From the NCBI GenBank assembly GCA_029262935.1, contig JAJCYK010000093.1, positions 1 through 7,094 of the forward strand: DNA of 7,094 nucleotides. The letters are read 5' to 3'. A program made the translations under genes and the position numbers. Positions 5,550 through 7,094 of this stretch are shown here, piece by piece. Source of the DNA: Cytophagales bacterium (GTDB lineage Bacteria; Bacteroidota; Bacteroidia; Cytophagales; Cyclobacteriaceae). Numbering within the stretch: the stretch's first letter is position 1; the number at the start of each line of letters is the position of its first letter. The notes beneath the pieces were generated by a model. It worked only from the letters and a program-made list of their open reading frames with translations. It was not told the DNA's origin and made no database searches.

Positions 5550-7094
5550 ATGAGCAAATATTGGATAATTGGACTTTTTTGGAGCACTTCTTTGTGGGGG
5601 CAAGATGGGTTGCAATTTTCTAATTTATCCGTCATGGATGGCTTGTCTCAGGCTACAATTTTATCCTTGGAGCAGGATAGAATGGGCTTTATCTGGGTAG
5701 GTACTGCGGATGGCTTAAATCGATACGATGGTTATGAGTTTATGACCTTCCGCCATGATCCTGATAACCCTCATGGGATTAGCGATAATGAAATCATGGC
5801 TTTGCACGATTCCGGAAACCATCTTTGGATCGGAAATGCCAATGGCTTGGACCGTTTTGATAAGTCCAGTAACCAATGTGCTCATTTTAGCAATGACCCT
5901 ACACAGGGTAACCTCAGTGACAATTATGTGACGAGCATTTTCGAAGACGACCTGGGGAGAGTATGGATAGGTACTGCCAATGGACTTAATATGTATAACG
6001 AGGATGGCGATTTTAAGACCACTTTACCATCGAATTTTGGTTTTGACCTTCATGCAAACATCATTCGAGAAGTGACTTCAACGGGCCCCCAAGATTATTA
6101 CCTGGCTACTGATGGGGGGCTATTACATTTTGATCCTACTCAGAACAAAGTAAAGGCTGTATATCTAGATGATTTTACATCTGCAGCAGCTCAAAAAATC
6201 TCCGTTGTATTTAAAGACCAGCAAAATTACTTATGGGTAGGTAGCCCCGAAGGCCTGTTAAAGCTGGATAAAAATCATAAAGTCTTGGCGCATTATCATA
6301 AAAATGCTTCTCTAGCATTCAAATTGAGTGATAACCAGGTTAATGACATGGTTCAAACTAAAGCAGGTTCAATTTGGGTAGGTACGGGTAACGGATTAAA
6401 TAGTATTGAGCCACAGGTTGTTACTCACTATCTTAGCGATAGTCAGAATCCCTACAGTTTGAGTAACAACTTCATTCATACCATTATGGAAGATTCTCAG
6501 GGGATACTATGGGTGGGTACCGATAGTGGATTAAATCAGTTTAATCCTATGGCCTATCAATTTAACTCATCTAAGGTTACAAAGAGCCAGGATAATGATC
6601 TAATCAACAATAAAACATGGGCTATTTTAGAAGAGCCCTCAGGTGAGGTGTGGGTGGGCACTCAAGCAGGCCTTTATCATACCCGGCGTCAGCATGGCGA
6701 ATTACCTCCGTTTGAAAAAGCAGATGGTGTACTGGCACCTTTGGCGGAAACTTGTATCAAAGCGATAATTAAAGATAGCTTGCAAGCTTATTGGATTGGT
6801 ACAGAGCAAGGGCTATACCGCTATGCAGGAGACCATCTGGACAAAATTATTTCAGGTGATGGCAACAAAAACCTAACCGACAACTATATAAATGTACTAA
6901 TAGCGCACAACGATCTCGTCTGGGCCGGTACCCCCAACGGATTGAATAGTATCAACCTAAAAACGCATGAAGTACGTCAATTTAAGTTTGCCCAAACAGG
7001 CAAAAACTCTCTAAGTCGAAATGCCATCCGGGCCCTACATATGACTTCAGACCGCATGTTGTGGATTGGCACAGAAGGAGGTTTGATCAGGTTA
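5550..7094 (+). CDS. Reg_prop beta-propeller sensor protein, N-terminal part (runs off window)
   Basis: The first 515 residues of an open frame that continues past the window edge. A signal peptide (hydrophobic WIIGLFWSTSLW at 5-16, likely cleavage near G17/Q18) sends the following part to the periplasm. The rest is a run of Reg_prop (two-component-regulator propeller) repeats with the signature [IVL]W[VI]GTxxGLxxx, at 48, 92, 138, 184 (degenerate), 228, 275, 320, 367, 414, 457 and 504. The spacing is 43-47 residues. Proteins of this type in Bacteroidota usually carry about 14 such repeats forming two seven-bladed propellers. A Y_Y_Y domain, a membrane helix and an output module follow: a histidine kinase (often hybrid), or a LuxR-, SpoIIE- or GGDEF-type domain. 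The output type cannot be known here. The best-studied relatives sense polysaccharide fragments, but there are no polysaccharide-utilisation genes in this window. The ATG is chosen because it gives the signal peptide and follows a plausible promoter. Confidence 0.9.
   Translation, partial: MSKYWIIGLFWSTSLWGQDGLQFSNLSVMDGLSQATILSLEQDRMGFIWVGTADGLNRYDGYEFMTFRHDPDNPHGISDNEIMALHDSGNHLWIGNANGLDRFDKSSNQCAHFSNDPTQGNLSDNYVTSIFEDDLGRVWIGTANGLNMYNEDGDFKTTLPSNFGFDLHANIIREVTSTGPQDYYLATDGGLLHFDPTQNKVKAVYLDDFTSAAAQKISVVFKDQQNYLWVGSPEGLLKLDKNHKVLAHYHKNASLAFKLSDNQVNDMVQTKAGSIWVGTGNGLNSIEPQVVTHYLSDSQNPYSLSNNFIHTIMEDSQGILWVGTDSGLNQFNPMAYQFNSSKVTKSQDNDLINNKTWAILEEPSGEVWVGTQAGLYHTRRQHGELPPFEKADGVLAPLAETCIKAIIKDSLQAYWIGTEQGLYRYAGDHLDKIISGDGNKNLTDNYINVLIAHNDLVWAGTPNGLNSINLKTHEVRQFKFAQTGKNSLSRNAIRALHMTSDRMLWIGTEGGLIRL
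5691..7094 (+). repeat. Tandem Reg_prop propeller repeats within the sensor gene
   Basis: Eleven protein-level repeats of about 45 residues (about 137 bp), each recognisable by its W-[VI]-G-T-x-x-G-L core. The best-conserved cores are IWVGTADGLNRYD (48-60), VWIGTANGLNMYN (138-150), IWVGTGNGLNSIE (275-287) and LWVGTDSGLNQFN (320-332). The fourth (YLATDGGLLHFD, 184-195) lacks the tryptophan. At the DNA level the cores recur as variants of tgggtaggtac. The array is cut by the window end. Confidence 0.88.

Overview
The window looks like a chromosomal segment of a member of the Bacteroidota, probably a free-living Flavobacteriia- or Cytophagia-like bacterium. The evidence is the short Bacteroidota-type homogentisate dioxygenase, a Reg_prop propeller sensor, a PycTM-family membrane protein, TAnnTTTG-type -7 promoter boxes, weak or absent Shine-Dalgarno sequences, and moderately AT-rich DNA. 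I see no IS element, tRNA, rRNA, CRISPR array or phage gene. The species cannot be named from the sequence alone.

Left part (1-2690): a small secreted protein with two tandem beta-sandwich-like domains (12-602, +) converges on hmgA (695-1855, -), which encodes homogentisate 1,2-dioxygenase of tyrosine/phenylalanine catabolism. A perfect 14-bp hairpin lies between the two genes. A 61-bp gap separates hmgA from a divergent TSUP-family (TauE/SafE) membrane transporter (1917-2690, +, GTG start).

Middle part (2682-5330): the transporter overlaps by 9 bp, tail to tail, a 611-residue atypical pyruvate kinase-like protein (2682-4517, -). That protein has a helical N-terminal extension, a rebuilt and possibly duplicated B region, substitutions in the K+ site (including Lys at the position of rabbit-muscle Glu117) and no C-terminal allosteric domain. 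Upstream on the same strand, 132 bp away, is a PycTM (DUF5706, Pycsar effector-type) three-helix membrane protein (4650-5330, -). No nucleotide cyclase is encoded anywhere in the window, so it is an orphan here.

Right part (5331-7094): a 219-bp divergent intergenic region leads into the start of a large secreted or periplasmic-facing sensor (5550 to the window edge, +). It has a signal peptide and at least 11 Reg_prop beta-propeller repeats; the output domain lies beyond the window.

The genes do not form an obvious single pathway. The likely transcription units are five: the secreted protein, hmgA, the transporter, PycTM with or without the pyruvate kinase-like gene, and the sensor. The least ordinary items are the atypical pyruvate kinase-like enzyme and the orphan PycTM protein beside it.
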